Below are positions 1 to 4,702 of a stretch of DNA of 5,859 nucleotides, piece after piece. The DNA is taken from NCBI GenBank assembly GCA_946494635.1, contig CAMMCS010000123.1:1-5859 (forward strand), in the 5' to 3' direction. Origin of the DNA: an uncultured Oscillibacter sp. (GTDB lineage: Bacteria > Bacillota > Clostridia > Oscillospirales > Oscillospiraceae). The notes below the pieces were generated by a model, which worked only from the letters and a program-made list of their open reading frames with translations, had not been told where the DNA came from and ran no database searches. The position numbers were made by a program, and so were the translations under genes. How positions within the stretch are numbered: position 1 is the stretch's first letter; each line of letters starts with the position of its first letter.

Positions 1-112
1 GCTTTTTCCTGGGGTCCGGATCCCCGTTGAAGCAGTCGTTGTCCTCCCACATCTGGTAGATGCGCTGCTCCACCTGCTGGGGCTCATACACTTTCGGCAG
101 TTCTTTTTTCAT
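1..112 (-). CDS. valS: Valyl-tRNA synthetase, N-terminal fragment (runs off left edge)
   Basis: Only the first 37 codons are in the window; the gene continues past base 1. The enzyme charges tRNA-Val with valine in the cytoplasm. The visible residues begin MKKELPKVYEPQQVEQRIYQ and go on through MWEDNDCF, the usual opening of bacterial ValS, where a short basic start leads to a Y-x-P-x-x-V-E-x-R-I-Y-x-x-W motif ahead of the catalytic Rossmann domain. The start at 112 is chosen because AAGGAG (127-122) lies nine bases upstream. An ATG at 116-114 is in another frame and meets a stop after ten codons. A valine-specific T-box leader lies upstream on the same strand, which independently supports the identity. 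The stretch directly in front is a broken gene, not a normal short leader. Recognition is from the N-terminus only, because the HIGH and KMSKS motifs are outside the window. Confidence 0.93.
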   Translation of the reverse strand, partial: MKKELPKVYEPQQVEQRIYQMWEDNDCFNGDPDPRKK

Positions 113-150
113 ACATGGATTCTCCTTATCATTGAACATCATTGCTTATT

Positions 151-580
151 TTAATATCGGACGGTTGTGCCGGTCTTTTGCGCCAAAAAACTCTCTAATG
201 CCTCAGGTGTCCCCTGGGTCACCGCAGCAACCGGAAGGGCAAAACCATAGTGCCCGTCCAAAAACACGAACTGCGTCTTCCGGTAGTATACTGTGTATAG
301 AACGGACAGCCGCATCGTGTGCGGCCTTTTTCCGTTGTCTGGGTAAGCTGCTCATCATCCAAAATAACACGAATGGCACCGGAGCCTTTGACAGACAGCC
401 TTCAGGACTGCCACGCTCCGATGTGGCAGAGAAAGACCGCAAATAAAATCAGCATGTTCCCCAGGCTGCCCGCCACAGAGGGATCAGCCTGCGGCGGGTC
501 TTCCCCATTTTCGTATAGACCCGGTCCATATTCACGAGTTCCTCCGTGGAATAGCCCTGCGGCATATCGAATGAAAAGAT
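151..580 (-). pseudogene. Decayed YcxB-like membrane protein gene between T-box and valS
   Basis: No intact frame spans this stretch, but three adjoining frames on the minus strand together spell one plausible protein. Segment 1 (580 to about 451) reads FSFDMPQGYSTEELVNMDRV and then a basic stretch with RRRLIPLW. Segment 2 (about 455 to 315, another frame) gives a hydrophobic helix MLILFAVFLCHIGAW, an in-frame TGA at 404-402, then LSVKGSG and ILDDEQLTQTTEKG. Segment 3 (about 315 to 151, third frame) reads YTVYYRKTQFVFLDG, GFALPVAAV and PEALESFLAQKTG, then a TAA at 153-151. A tyrosine-rich strand, an F-L-D-x-x-x-x-F-x-L-P motif and a closing ESFL helix are what I know from the C-terminal domain of YcxB-like proteins. 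A purine-rich GAGAGGGG lies eight bases before an ATC at 580-578, so the original ATG may also be lost. At about 143 codons it is shorter than intact relatives, so an internal deletion is likely. The family name is from memory; the frame breaks are seen directly. Confidence 0.62.
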
Positions 581-600
581 CGTGGCAGCCCCTCTCTTTC

Positions 601-858
601 GCAAAAAACGCCCTGAGCCTTTCGGCCCAGGGCGAACAACTGTCCGTGGTACCACCTGAATTCGGGTAAAACCGCACTCTGTGGCGCGTTTGCGCCTGCC
701 CTGTTAACGGTGGGCATCCGCCGGGGCTTACTGACGCTTCAGCTCCGGTGCTCCGGGACGACTTCTCCGGCGGCATTGGGAGAACTCACACCAGCCGTTC
801 TCTCTCTTGGCCGCTGCCCGCCGGGTACTGCTTCCCTTCCTCGCAGGTCGCAATATTT
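601..858 (-). promoter_or_regulatory. T-box riboswitch, valine-specific, controlling valS
   Basis: This untranslated leader senses uncharged tRNA-Val and lets transcription continue only when valine charging is low. Stem I carries the AGAGAG element and the GGCTGGTGTGAG segment typical of T-box leaders. The arms CCGGCGGGCA and TGCCGCCGG pair above an internal loop whose 3' side reads AGAAGUCG, closed below by GGGA with TCCC. The GUC at 762-760 in that loop is the specifier and is a valine codon. The T-box sequence itself, AGGTGGTACCACGG, is at 657-644. Its bulge UGGU (654-651) would pair with a tRNA 3' end of ACCA, as expected for tRNA-Val with discriminator A. The terminator follows directly at 634-603. 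The 5' end is placed about seven bases after the -10 box. Specifier, bulge and downstream gene all agree on valine. Confidence 0.93.
603..634 (-). terminator. T-box attenuator (intrinsic terminator)
   Basis: An 11-bp stem, 634-624 pairing with 619-609 and including one G-U pair, is closed by a GAAA tetraloop and followed by six T residues (608-603). Its 5' arm (CCTG at 631-628) can instead pair with CAGG (658-655) at the edge of the T-box sequence, which gives the competing antiterminator. This is the on/off switch of the leader. Confidence 0.93.
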
Positions 859-864
859 TGTTTC

Positions 865-893
865 AGTATAGTATACCCCGAAGGAATTGTCAA
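865..893 (-). promoter_or_regulatory. Sigma-A promoter of the T-box/valS transcript
   Basis: A perfect -35 TTGACA (893-888) and a near-perfect -10 TATACT (870-865) are separated by 17 bases, on the minus strand just upstream of the T-box. Initiation is expected near 858, giving a leader of about 255 bases up to the attenuator. The strength of the match suggests constitutive initiation, with control left to the riboswitch. Confidence 0.9.
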
Positions 894-983
894 GCTAAGG
901 AAACATGTTCCCTTTTCAAGATGAGGAGCGACGGCCAGAACTCCGTCGGTTTGGCGAAACCTGGAAAATCTCCGCCGCCGGCC

Positions 984-1012
984 TTGCAAAGGACAGGCCA
1001 GTATTGTATGAT
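984..1012 (+). promoter_or_regulatory. Sigma-A-type promoter of the 1067-1594 gene
   Basis: TTGCAA (984-989) and TATGAT (1007-1012) are spaced by exactly 17 bases. Each matches the sigma-A consensus at four or five of six positions. Initiation near 1019 would leave a leader of about 48 bases before the GTG at 1067. This argues against the upstream in-frame ATG at 905, which lies ahead of the promoter. Confidence 0.65.
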
Positions 1013-1066
1013 AGGAAAAACAACAAACATTTGGCGCCGCTGAAGGCGCGGCAGGGGGCTTGTGTT

Positions 1067-1594
1067 GTGGGCATTTTCGATGACGATGATTTAGAATTTA
1101 TCGAGCAAGCGAGAAGAGAAGCAAATGAATTTAAGCCGCTGGAACTGACCGAGGCCAATGTCCAGGCCATCTTCCATCGGTGCCTGGCAAAAGAGGGCGA
1201 GAACTTCTATAATGTTCAGGTGGTCGGCTCAGAACTGTCAAAAAACCCTTCGGATATTGTCCGGTTGTCCGGGGAGAAGATGGAAAAAAACGATCAGAAT
1301 ATCCGTTATCTGCTGGGCCAATTGAAAACAATCCATCTCCCCGATGTAAAAGCCATCACACTGCAGGAGGGTTTTTTCCGATATGACAATCATGTGTGGA
1401 CGAAAGACTTTAATTTCCTTTTTTACCTCTATGCATTGGCGCTGGGCTGTGTCTATTTCCGCGGCTTTGGACAGACAAAGGACGGGAATATTACCAGCCT
1501 GATAGATTACAACCGCTGCACCCCCACCCTCTCCCCAAAAGACCCGGCGTTCCCGGCGTGGTGGGAGGCCCACAAGGGCGAGTGGGAGGCCTGA
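1067..1594 (+). CDS. Protein of unknown function, 175 aa
   Basis: I do not recognise this protein. The frame is open further upstream, but the GTG at 1067 is preferred: AGGGGG (1053-1058) lies eight bases before it and a promoter sits about 55 bases upstream. The product begins with an acidic run (MGIFDDDDLEF) and an amphipathic helix, followed by mixed charged helices. Residues about 115-135 form an aromatic, hydrophobic segment (FNFLFYLYALALGCVYF), which may be a single membrane helix or a buried core helix. The tail is rich in tryptophan and proline (PAFPAWWEAHKGEWEA). There is no signal peptide and no obvious catalytic motif. It is a single-gene unit with its own promoter and terminator, convergent with sigE and divergent from the T-box. 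It uses more A/T-ending codons than sigE or spoIIGA, which may mean a separate origin. Coding is well supported; function is unknown. Confidence 0.75.
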   Translation: MGIFDDDDLEFIEQARREANEFKPLELTEANVQAIFHRCLAKEGENFYNVQVVGSELSKNPSDIVRLSGEKMEKNDQNIRYLLGQLKTIHLPDVKAITLQEGFFRYDNHVWTKDFNFLFYLYALALGCVYFRGFGQTKDGNITSLIDYNRCTPTLSPKDPAFPAWWEAHKGEWEA

Positions 1595-1621
1595 CCGTGT
1601 CACAACCGAACATTGTGCAAA

Positions 1622-1655
1622 CGGGTATGCCCCATCTGGAGGGCATACCCGTTTT
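1622..1655 (+). terminator. Intrinsic terminator after the 1067-1594 gene
   Basis: CGGGTATGCCC (1622-1632) pairs perfectly with GGGCATACCCG (1641-1651) over 11 bp with an eight-base loop, followed by TTTTGCC. It lies 27 bases after the stop at 1594. On the opposite strand the hairpin is not followed by a clear T run, so it mainly serves the plus-strand gene. Confidence 0.88.
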
Positions 1656-1682
1656 GCCTCTTCTGGCGCGACACCCGCTCAG

Positions 1683-1710
1683 GCGGACAGTCCCTGCAGG
1701 GACTGTCCGC
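1683..1710 (-). repeat. Perfect 28-base palindrome just after sigE
   Basis: Bases 1683-1710 are self-complementary without a mismatch: GCGGACAGTCCC, TGCA, GGGACTGTCCGC. The element begins six bases after the sigE stop on the minus strand. As RNA it would fold into a stable 12-bp hairpin with a UGCA loop. No T run follows on either strand, so it is not a classical intrinsic terminator. It may stabilise the 3' end of the spoIIGA-sigE message or assist termination. Strand is given relative to sigE. Confidence 0.7.
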
Positions 1711-1715
1711 TTCGC

Positions 1716-2423
1716 TCAGCTGAGCCGCAGGATCTCCTTCTTCAGCCGGTTGATGATGCGCTTTTCCAGCCGGGAGATGTAGCTCTGGGAGATGCCCAGC
1801 TGGTCCGCCACCTCCTTCTGGGTCTGCTCCTTCCCGCCCCCCAGCCCGAACCGGAGCGTGATGATCTGCTTTTCCCGGGGTGAGAGCACCTGGATGGCCG
1901 CCGCCAGCAGGTCCCGCTCCACATCTTCCTCAATGGGGCGCATCACCACGTCCGCGTCGGTGCCCAGCACATCGGAGAGCAGCAGCTCGTTGCCGTCCCA
2001 GTCGGTGTTCAGGGGCTCGTCAAAGGACACCTCTCCCTTCCTCCCAGCGTTCTTCCGCAGGTACATCAAAATCTCGTTCTCAATACACCGGGAGGCATAG
2101 GTGGCCAGCTTGATGTTCTTGTCCGTCCGATAGGTTCCCACCGCCTTGATGAGCCCGATGGTGCCTATGGAGATCAGATCCTCTATGCCCACACCGGTGT
2201 TCTCGAACCGCCGGGCGATGTACACCACCAGCCGCAGGTTATGCTCGATGAGCTCTTTCCGGGCGCCCTCGTCCTCCAGGCGCTCCAAAAGCTCCGCCTC
2301 CCGCTCCTTTGTCAGCGGCGGGGGCAGGGTGTCGCTGCCGCCGATGTAGTGGACCTCCGCCGGCGGCGGCAGCAGGCCCACACGGACCAGCAGACGGCGC
2401 AGGTACGCGCTCCAGTTCTTCAT
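1716..2423 (-). CDS. sigE: RNA polymerase sigma-E, sporulation mother-cell sigma factor (pro-form)
   Basis: Sigma-E directs early mother-cell gene expression in sporulation and is made as an inactive, membrane-associated precursor. The 235-residue protein matches the usual length (239 in Bacillus subtilis). Residues 1-25 are the basic/hydrophobic pro-sequence. The junction AEVHYIGGSDTLPPPL aligns with the known site EVY-YIGGS, placing cleavage between His25 and Tyr26. Region 2 spans about 60-125, with NLRLVVYIARRFENTG, EDLISIGTIGLIKAV and the -10-recognition helix KLATYASRCIENEILMYLR. SFDEPLNTDWDGNELLLSDV (133-152) is a sigma-E signature. Region 4 (about 175-235) carries REKQIITLRFGL and the helix-turn-helix KEVADQLGISQSYISRLEKR. 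AAGGAGG upstream of the ATG at 2423 supports the start. The upstream partner is its processing protease, spoIIGA. Unlike in B. subtilis, sigG does not follow; a convergent unknown gene does. Confidence 0.97.
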   Translation of the reverse strand: MKNWSAYLRRLLVRVGLLPPPAEVHYIGGSDTLPPPLTKEREAELLERLEDEGARKELIEHNLRLVVYIARRFENTGVGIEDLISIGTIGLIKAVGTYRTDKNIKLATYASRCIENEILMYLRKNAGRKGEVSFDEPLNTDWDGNELLLSDVLGTDADVVMRPIEEDVERDLLAAAIQVLSPREKQIITLRFGLGGGKEQTQKEVADQLGISQSYISRLEKRIINRLKKEILRLS

Positions 2424-3297
2424 GACTCCCCCTCCTTTTCCGCCCGCCGCCCCACAGGGCGCTGTGTCCAGGGCCCAGCTCCGTTGGAGCCAGGGCCACG
2501 GTCAGGCCGTCATACCGCTCCCCGGCCGCCTCTGTCCAGTCGCTGCGGATGGCCAGCAGCAGCCCGCCGGAGACCCCCACCGCCCGGTAGGGCACCAGAC
2601 GGGGCCGCAGCGCCGGCGCCGCCCGGGCCACCTGCTCCAGCACGGACGCCGGATGGGCCAGCGTCTCCTCTGTCAGCAGAGCCCGGACCTCCCGGGGCAG
2701 GGCCCCATCCAGCCGTCCAAGGCCAGCCACCAGCACCGGCGCGCCGGTGGCCGGGTCCCGCAGGCTGTTGCCGGTATCGCAGAGGGCGGTGAGCGCCGCC
2801 GTCCGCCCCAGGATCCGCACCCGGGCCTCCACCAGCTCCCCCCGGATGCCGTGGCGGGCCGACGCCCGGAACACCACGGACAGCACCAGGTATGCCGCGC
2901 CGGCGGCAATCAGCAGCACCCGGGCGTCCACGTCCGTATAAAAGACGCCGCCCGCCATGGGCACGCCGCCCCCGGCCAGCAGGCCCAGCCCCAGCACACA
3001 GCCGGCCATGGCACAGGAGACGGCGAAGAACAGCAGCGTCAGCCGCATCAGCTTCGCCTCCCCGCCGTAGGCCGCCAGAGCCAGCAGCGCACCCGCCGCC
3101 AGTTTTGCCGGCAGGCCGGAGAGGAAGCCCAGTCCCGGCAGGAACACCGCCGCGGCATAGGCGCCCCCCAGCAGTCCCGCCAGCAGATACCGCCCCCGCC
3201 GCAGGGGGATCCCCGCCAGACGGGCGGCACAGAGTGCCAGCAGATAGTCCATCAGCCCGTTCAGCACGAACACGCTGTCCAGATAGATCACCGTCAC
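2239..3297 (-). CDS. spoIIGA: Sigma-E processing peptidase SpoIIGA (frame lacks its expected stop)
   Basis: SpoIIGA is a membrane aspartic protease that removes the pro-sequence of sigma-E, after a signal from the forespore. The N-terminal half is a membrane domain: TVIYLDSVFVLNGLMDYLLA (2-21), then hydrophobic segments at about 37-55, 64-78, 86-108 and 126-143. The soluble half contains ALCDTGNSLRDPATGAPV with the D-T-G-N motif; Asp174 is the expected catalytic residue. It ends with PYRAVGVSGGLLLAI and VALAP, as in the family. The GTG at 3297 is chosen because AAGGGGG (3312-3306) lies eight bases upstream and TVIYLDS is the family start. Conserved sequence stops near residue 284 (about 2443), close to the usual length of about 300. 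The open frame nevertheless runs on to 2239 inside sigE with a low-complexity Gly/Ala/Pro/Arg tail that looks non-native. The true end is probably near 2420-2440, and a one-base indel is suspected. Confidence 0.9.
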   Translation of the reverse strand: MTVIYLDSVFVLNGLMDYLLALCAARLAGIPLRRGRYLLAGLLGGAYAAAVFLPGLGFLSGLPAKLAAGALLALAAYGGEAKLMRLTLLFFAVSCAMAGCVLGLGLLAGGGVPMAGGVFYTDVDARVLLIAAGAAYLVLSVVFRASARHGIRGELVEARVRILGRTAALTALCDTGNSLRDPATGAPVLVAGLGRLDGALPREVRALLTEETLAHPASVLEQVARAAPALRPRLVPYRAVGVSGGLLLAIRSDWTEAAGERYDGLTVALAPTELGPGHSALWGGGRKRRGSHEELERVPAPSAGPCGPAAAAGGGPLHRRQRHPAPAADKGAGGGAFGAPGGRGRPERAHRA

Positions 3298-3327
3298 CCA
3301 TCCCACCCCCTTCCGACCGACGGGTCT

Positions 3328-3362
3328 ATTATAGGACAGTCCGCCGGGAAAACCCGTCGCAA
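3328..3362 (-). promoter_or_regulatory. Candidate spoIIGA-sigE promoter with long spacer
   Basis: A perfect -10 TATAAT lies at 3333-3328, 30 bases before the spoIIGA start. No -35 sits at the usual 17-base distance; the nearest fit is TTGCGA (3362-3357), giving a spacer of 23. The B. subtilis spoIIG promoter is known for an over-long spacer of 22 bases and for needing phosphorylated Spo0A, so the layout is suggestive. I do not see a clear 0A box (TGTCGAA). The -10 is solid; the rest is inference. Confidence 0.5.
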
Positions 3363-3393
3363 AAAGGAGGCGCACCTGAAAAGGCGCGCCTCC
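3361..3393 (-). terminator. Intrinsic terminator of the ECF sigma/anti-sigma unit
   Basis: GGAGGCGCGCC (3393-3383) pairs with GGTGCGCCTCC (3376-3366) over 11 bp including one G-U pair, with a six-base loop and five T residues (3365-3361). It lies 18 bases after the anti-sigma stop and insulates spoIIGA from upstream transcription. Its T run overlaps the candidate -35 region of spoIIGA. Confidence 0.92.
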
Positions 3394-3410
3394 CGCGGTT
3401 CATCCGGCTT

Positions 3411-3989
3411 TCACCGGAATTGCAGATAAATGGCCGGTTCACCCCGCATCTCCACTATATAGGGCTTGTTCCGCTCCAGAGCTGCCAGGCTGACGGCCTG
3501 GCCGGGCAGCGCTGTCACCTCCAGCGCCACATTCCCGTCGGCGTCCCGGAACCGCAGGTCTACCGGCCCCGTGCAGTCAATGTCCAGGGTCACCTCCCTG
3601 CGGTGGAAGATGCTGTCAAACACCAGCGGTTCTTCCGCCTGGCGCCAGTGACCCGTCTCCCCGGCGGTCACCCGGCTGGTCACGACCTGGCCGGGTGGGG
3701 AGCACTCCGCAAAAACCTGCCAGGCGCACAGGGCTGCGAAGCACACCGCCAGCGTAGCCAGCACCGCCAGCACAGTCCGCAGAAACACCTTCTTCTGATA
3801 CACATAAAAGGGGGACTCCGCCCGGATTACAGGGGTCTGCTCCACATGGACCTGGCTGCGCATCCGCTCCGCCGCACGGGCGCAGTCCGGGCACTCCGCC
3901 AGGTGCTGCCGCACCAGCTCCGCCGTCACCGGGCTGCACAGGCCGTCCTGATACAGGGGCAGCAGGTCCCGGATTACCTCACACCGCAT
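3411..3989 (-). CDS. Membrane anti-sigma factor with zinc-finger domain
   Basis: This 192-residue protein is the likely anti-sigma partner of the ECF sigma factor just upstream; such proteins hold the sigma factor at the membrane until a signal arrives. The cytoplasmic N-terminus has the zinc-finger anti-sigma pattern: Cys3 in MRCEVIRDLLPLYQDGLCSP and then H-x3-C-x2-C in RQHLAECPDC (His29, Cys33, Cys36). One membrane helix follows at about 70-93 (LRTVLAVLATLAVCFAALCA). The outer part (about 95-192) is predicted beta-rich (REVTLDIDCTGPVDLRFRD) and ends in AIYLQFR; I cannot name this domain. The ATG at 3989 is preferred over one at 3995, because GGAGG (4001-3997) is seven bases from the former and only one base from the latter. 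The sigma stop overlaps the 3995 ATG, so the genes are tightly coupled. A strong terminator follows. Confidence 0.88.
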   Translation of the reverse strand: MRCEVIRDLLPLYQDGLCSPVTAELVRQHLAECPDCARAAERMRSQVHVEQTPVIRAESPFYVYQKKVFLRTVLAVLATLAVCFAALCAWQVFAECSPPGQVVTSRVTAGETGHWRQAEEPLVFDSIFHRREVTLDIDCTGPVDLRFRDADGNVALEVTALPGQAVSLAALERNKPYIVEMRGEPAIYLQFR

Positions 3990-3991
3990 GG

Positions 3992-4492
3992 TCATTCCTC
4001 CAATCGCTCCGCCAGCATCACCTTGGCCCGATAGTAGGTGACCCTGGCCCAGTTTTCCGTCCGGCCGAAGATCTCGCCGATCTCCTGAAAGCTCAGCTCT
4101 GACAGCGCCCGCAGCAGGAAGATCTCCCGATAGGGCTCCCGCAGGCTGTGGATGGCCTTGTGGATGGACACATAGGCGTCCCTCCGCAGCAGGGAGATCT
4201 CCGGCATCCCGTCATTCTCCGGCGCCGCCCGCTCCAGCCCCTCCAGCGGCAGGGTGGGATGCCGCCGCTGGCGCTTCAGGTGGTCGCAGTACAGGTGCTT
4301 GGCGATCTGGCACAGCCAGACAGACAGCTTGCAGGCCCCATTGTAACGCCCAATGGACCGGATCGCCTGGTAGAAGGTCTCCTGCGTCAGCTCCTCCGCC
4401 AGATCCGGGTTTTCCGTCAGGCACACCAGGAACCGCTTCACCACATCCGCGTACTGCTGGTAGATCCCGTCGTCCAGGGTCTCCATCCGCAT
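3992..4492 (-). CDS. ECF-family RNA polymerase sigma factor
   Basis: This is an extracytoplasmic-function sigma factor of about 166 residues. Region 2 lies at about 10-75: IYQQYADVVKRFLVCL, then DLAEELTQETFYQAIRSIGR and the -10-recognition helix KLSVWLCQIAKHLYCDHLKR. A short linker follows, then region 4 at about 105-160 with IHKAIHSLREPYREIFLLRA and the helix-turn-helix SFQEIGEIFGRTENWARVTY. There is no region 1.1 or 3. The frame is open to 4588, but that would include the upstream terminator and the promoter. ATGs at 4492 and 4486 both have purine-rich ribosome-binding sequence nearby (GAGAGG and AAGGGGGG), so either may be used. The next gene is a zinc-finger anti-sigma factor, overlapping or four bases apart depending on its start. 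The regulon cannot be read from this window. Confidence 0.93.
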   Translation of the reverse strand: MRMETLDDGIYQQYADVVKRFLVCLTENPDLAEELTQETFYQAIRSIGRYNGACKLSVWLCQIAKHLYCDHLKRQRRHPTLPLEGLERAAPENDGMPEISLLRRDAYVSIHKAIHSLREPYREIFLLRALSELSFQEIGEIFGRTENWARVTYYRAKVMLAERLEE

Positions 4493-4518
4493 CCCCCCTT
4501 CCTCTCTGCGCTGATAAA

Positions 4519-4544
4519 TAGACATAGGCCCGGGATTCGTTACA
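4519..4544 (-). promoter_or_regulatory. ECF-type promoter, probable autoregulation
   Basis: TGTAAC (4544-4539) and TGTCTA (4524-4519) are separated by 14 bases, just upstream of the ECF sigma gene. Firmicute ECF promoters typically carry an AAC-containing -35 such as TGAAAC or TGTAAC and a CGTC/CGTCTA-like -10. This suggests the factor drives its own operon. The spacer is somewhat shorter than the B. subtilis norm (about 16), so the call is tentative. Confidence 0.55.
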
Positions 4545-4551
4545 AGATCCG

Positions 4552-4581
4552 AAAAAAACCGCCGGGAATTTTTCCCGGCGG
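4552..4581 (-). terminator. Intrinsic terminator of the DUF951/small-peptide unit
   Basis: CCGCCGGGAA (4581-4572) pairs perfectly with TTCCCGGCGG (4568-4559) across an AAA loop, followed by seven T residues (4558-4552). It lies 22 bases after the stop of the 32-residue peptide and ends just before the ECF promoter, so the two transcription units are separate. Confidence 0.95.
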
Positions 4582-4603
4582 GCATCATGGCGCGGCAGCC
4601 TTT

Positions 4604-4702
4604 TTACAGCAGTCCCAGATAGGGAACGATCAGCGACGCCAGCATGGAAATCACCAGAATGATCACCAGCACAGCCGCAAATATCCGGTGCTTGTTGCTC
4701 AC
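4604..4702 (-). CDS. 32-residue single-pass membrane peptide
   Basis: A GTG at 4702 opens a 32-codon gene that overlaps the DUF951 stop (GTGA). GGAGG lies seven bases upstream, inside the end of the DUF951 gene. After a short basic start (MSNKHR) almost the whole product is one membrane helix (IFAAVLVIILVISMLASLIV) ending PYLGLL, so it is probably inserted with the N-terminus in the cytoplasm. The clean ribosome-binding site, the coupling to DUF951 and the terminator 22 bases after the stop all argue that it is real. It is too short for most gene finders. I do not know a function. A longer frame in the same phase reaches 4828, but its extra part is only DUF951 sequence read in another frame. 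Confidence 0.72.
   Translation of the reverse strand: MSNKHRIFAAVLVIILVISMLASLIVPYLGLL

Noticed and set aside
309..331. Terminator-like hairpin with T run on the plus strand
   Set aside because: GCCGCA and TGCGGC pair over only 6 bp, no plus-strand gene ends nearby, and the bases belong to the decayed minus-strand gene. Probably chance.
899..911. LexA-like inverted repeat GGAAACATGTTCC beside the T-box promoter
   Set aside because: Only four bases per arm pair, and the spacing does not fit the Firmicute LexA box (GAAC-N4-GTTC).
929..948. Inverted repeat CGACGG / CCGTCG in the gap between the T-box promoter and the next gene
   Set aside because: It is a 6-bp stem with an eight-base loop, no T run and no gene end. 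It could be an operator for either divergent promoter, but nothing else supports this.
905..1066. Upstream extension of the unknown gene to an ATG at 905
   Set aside because: The extension lies before the promoter at 984-1012 and overlaps the divergent T-box promoter region. It has no ribosome-binding site and reads as low-quality sequence.
2422..3429. 335-codon plus-strand open frame, and another at 2892-4034
   Set aside because: Both are antisense to spoIIGA and the anti-sigma gene. Their products are Gln/Pro/Arg-rich with no recognisable motif, typical of third-position GC bias.
4493..4588. Longer ECF sigma start at 4588
   Set aside because: The extra residues would be encoded by the end of the upstream terminator hairpin and by the promoter. 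Region 2 starts right after the ATGs at 4492/4486, which have ribosome-binding sequence.
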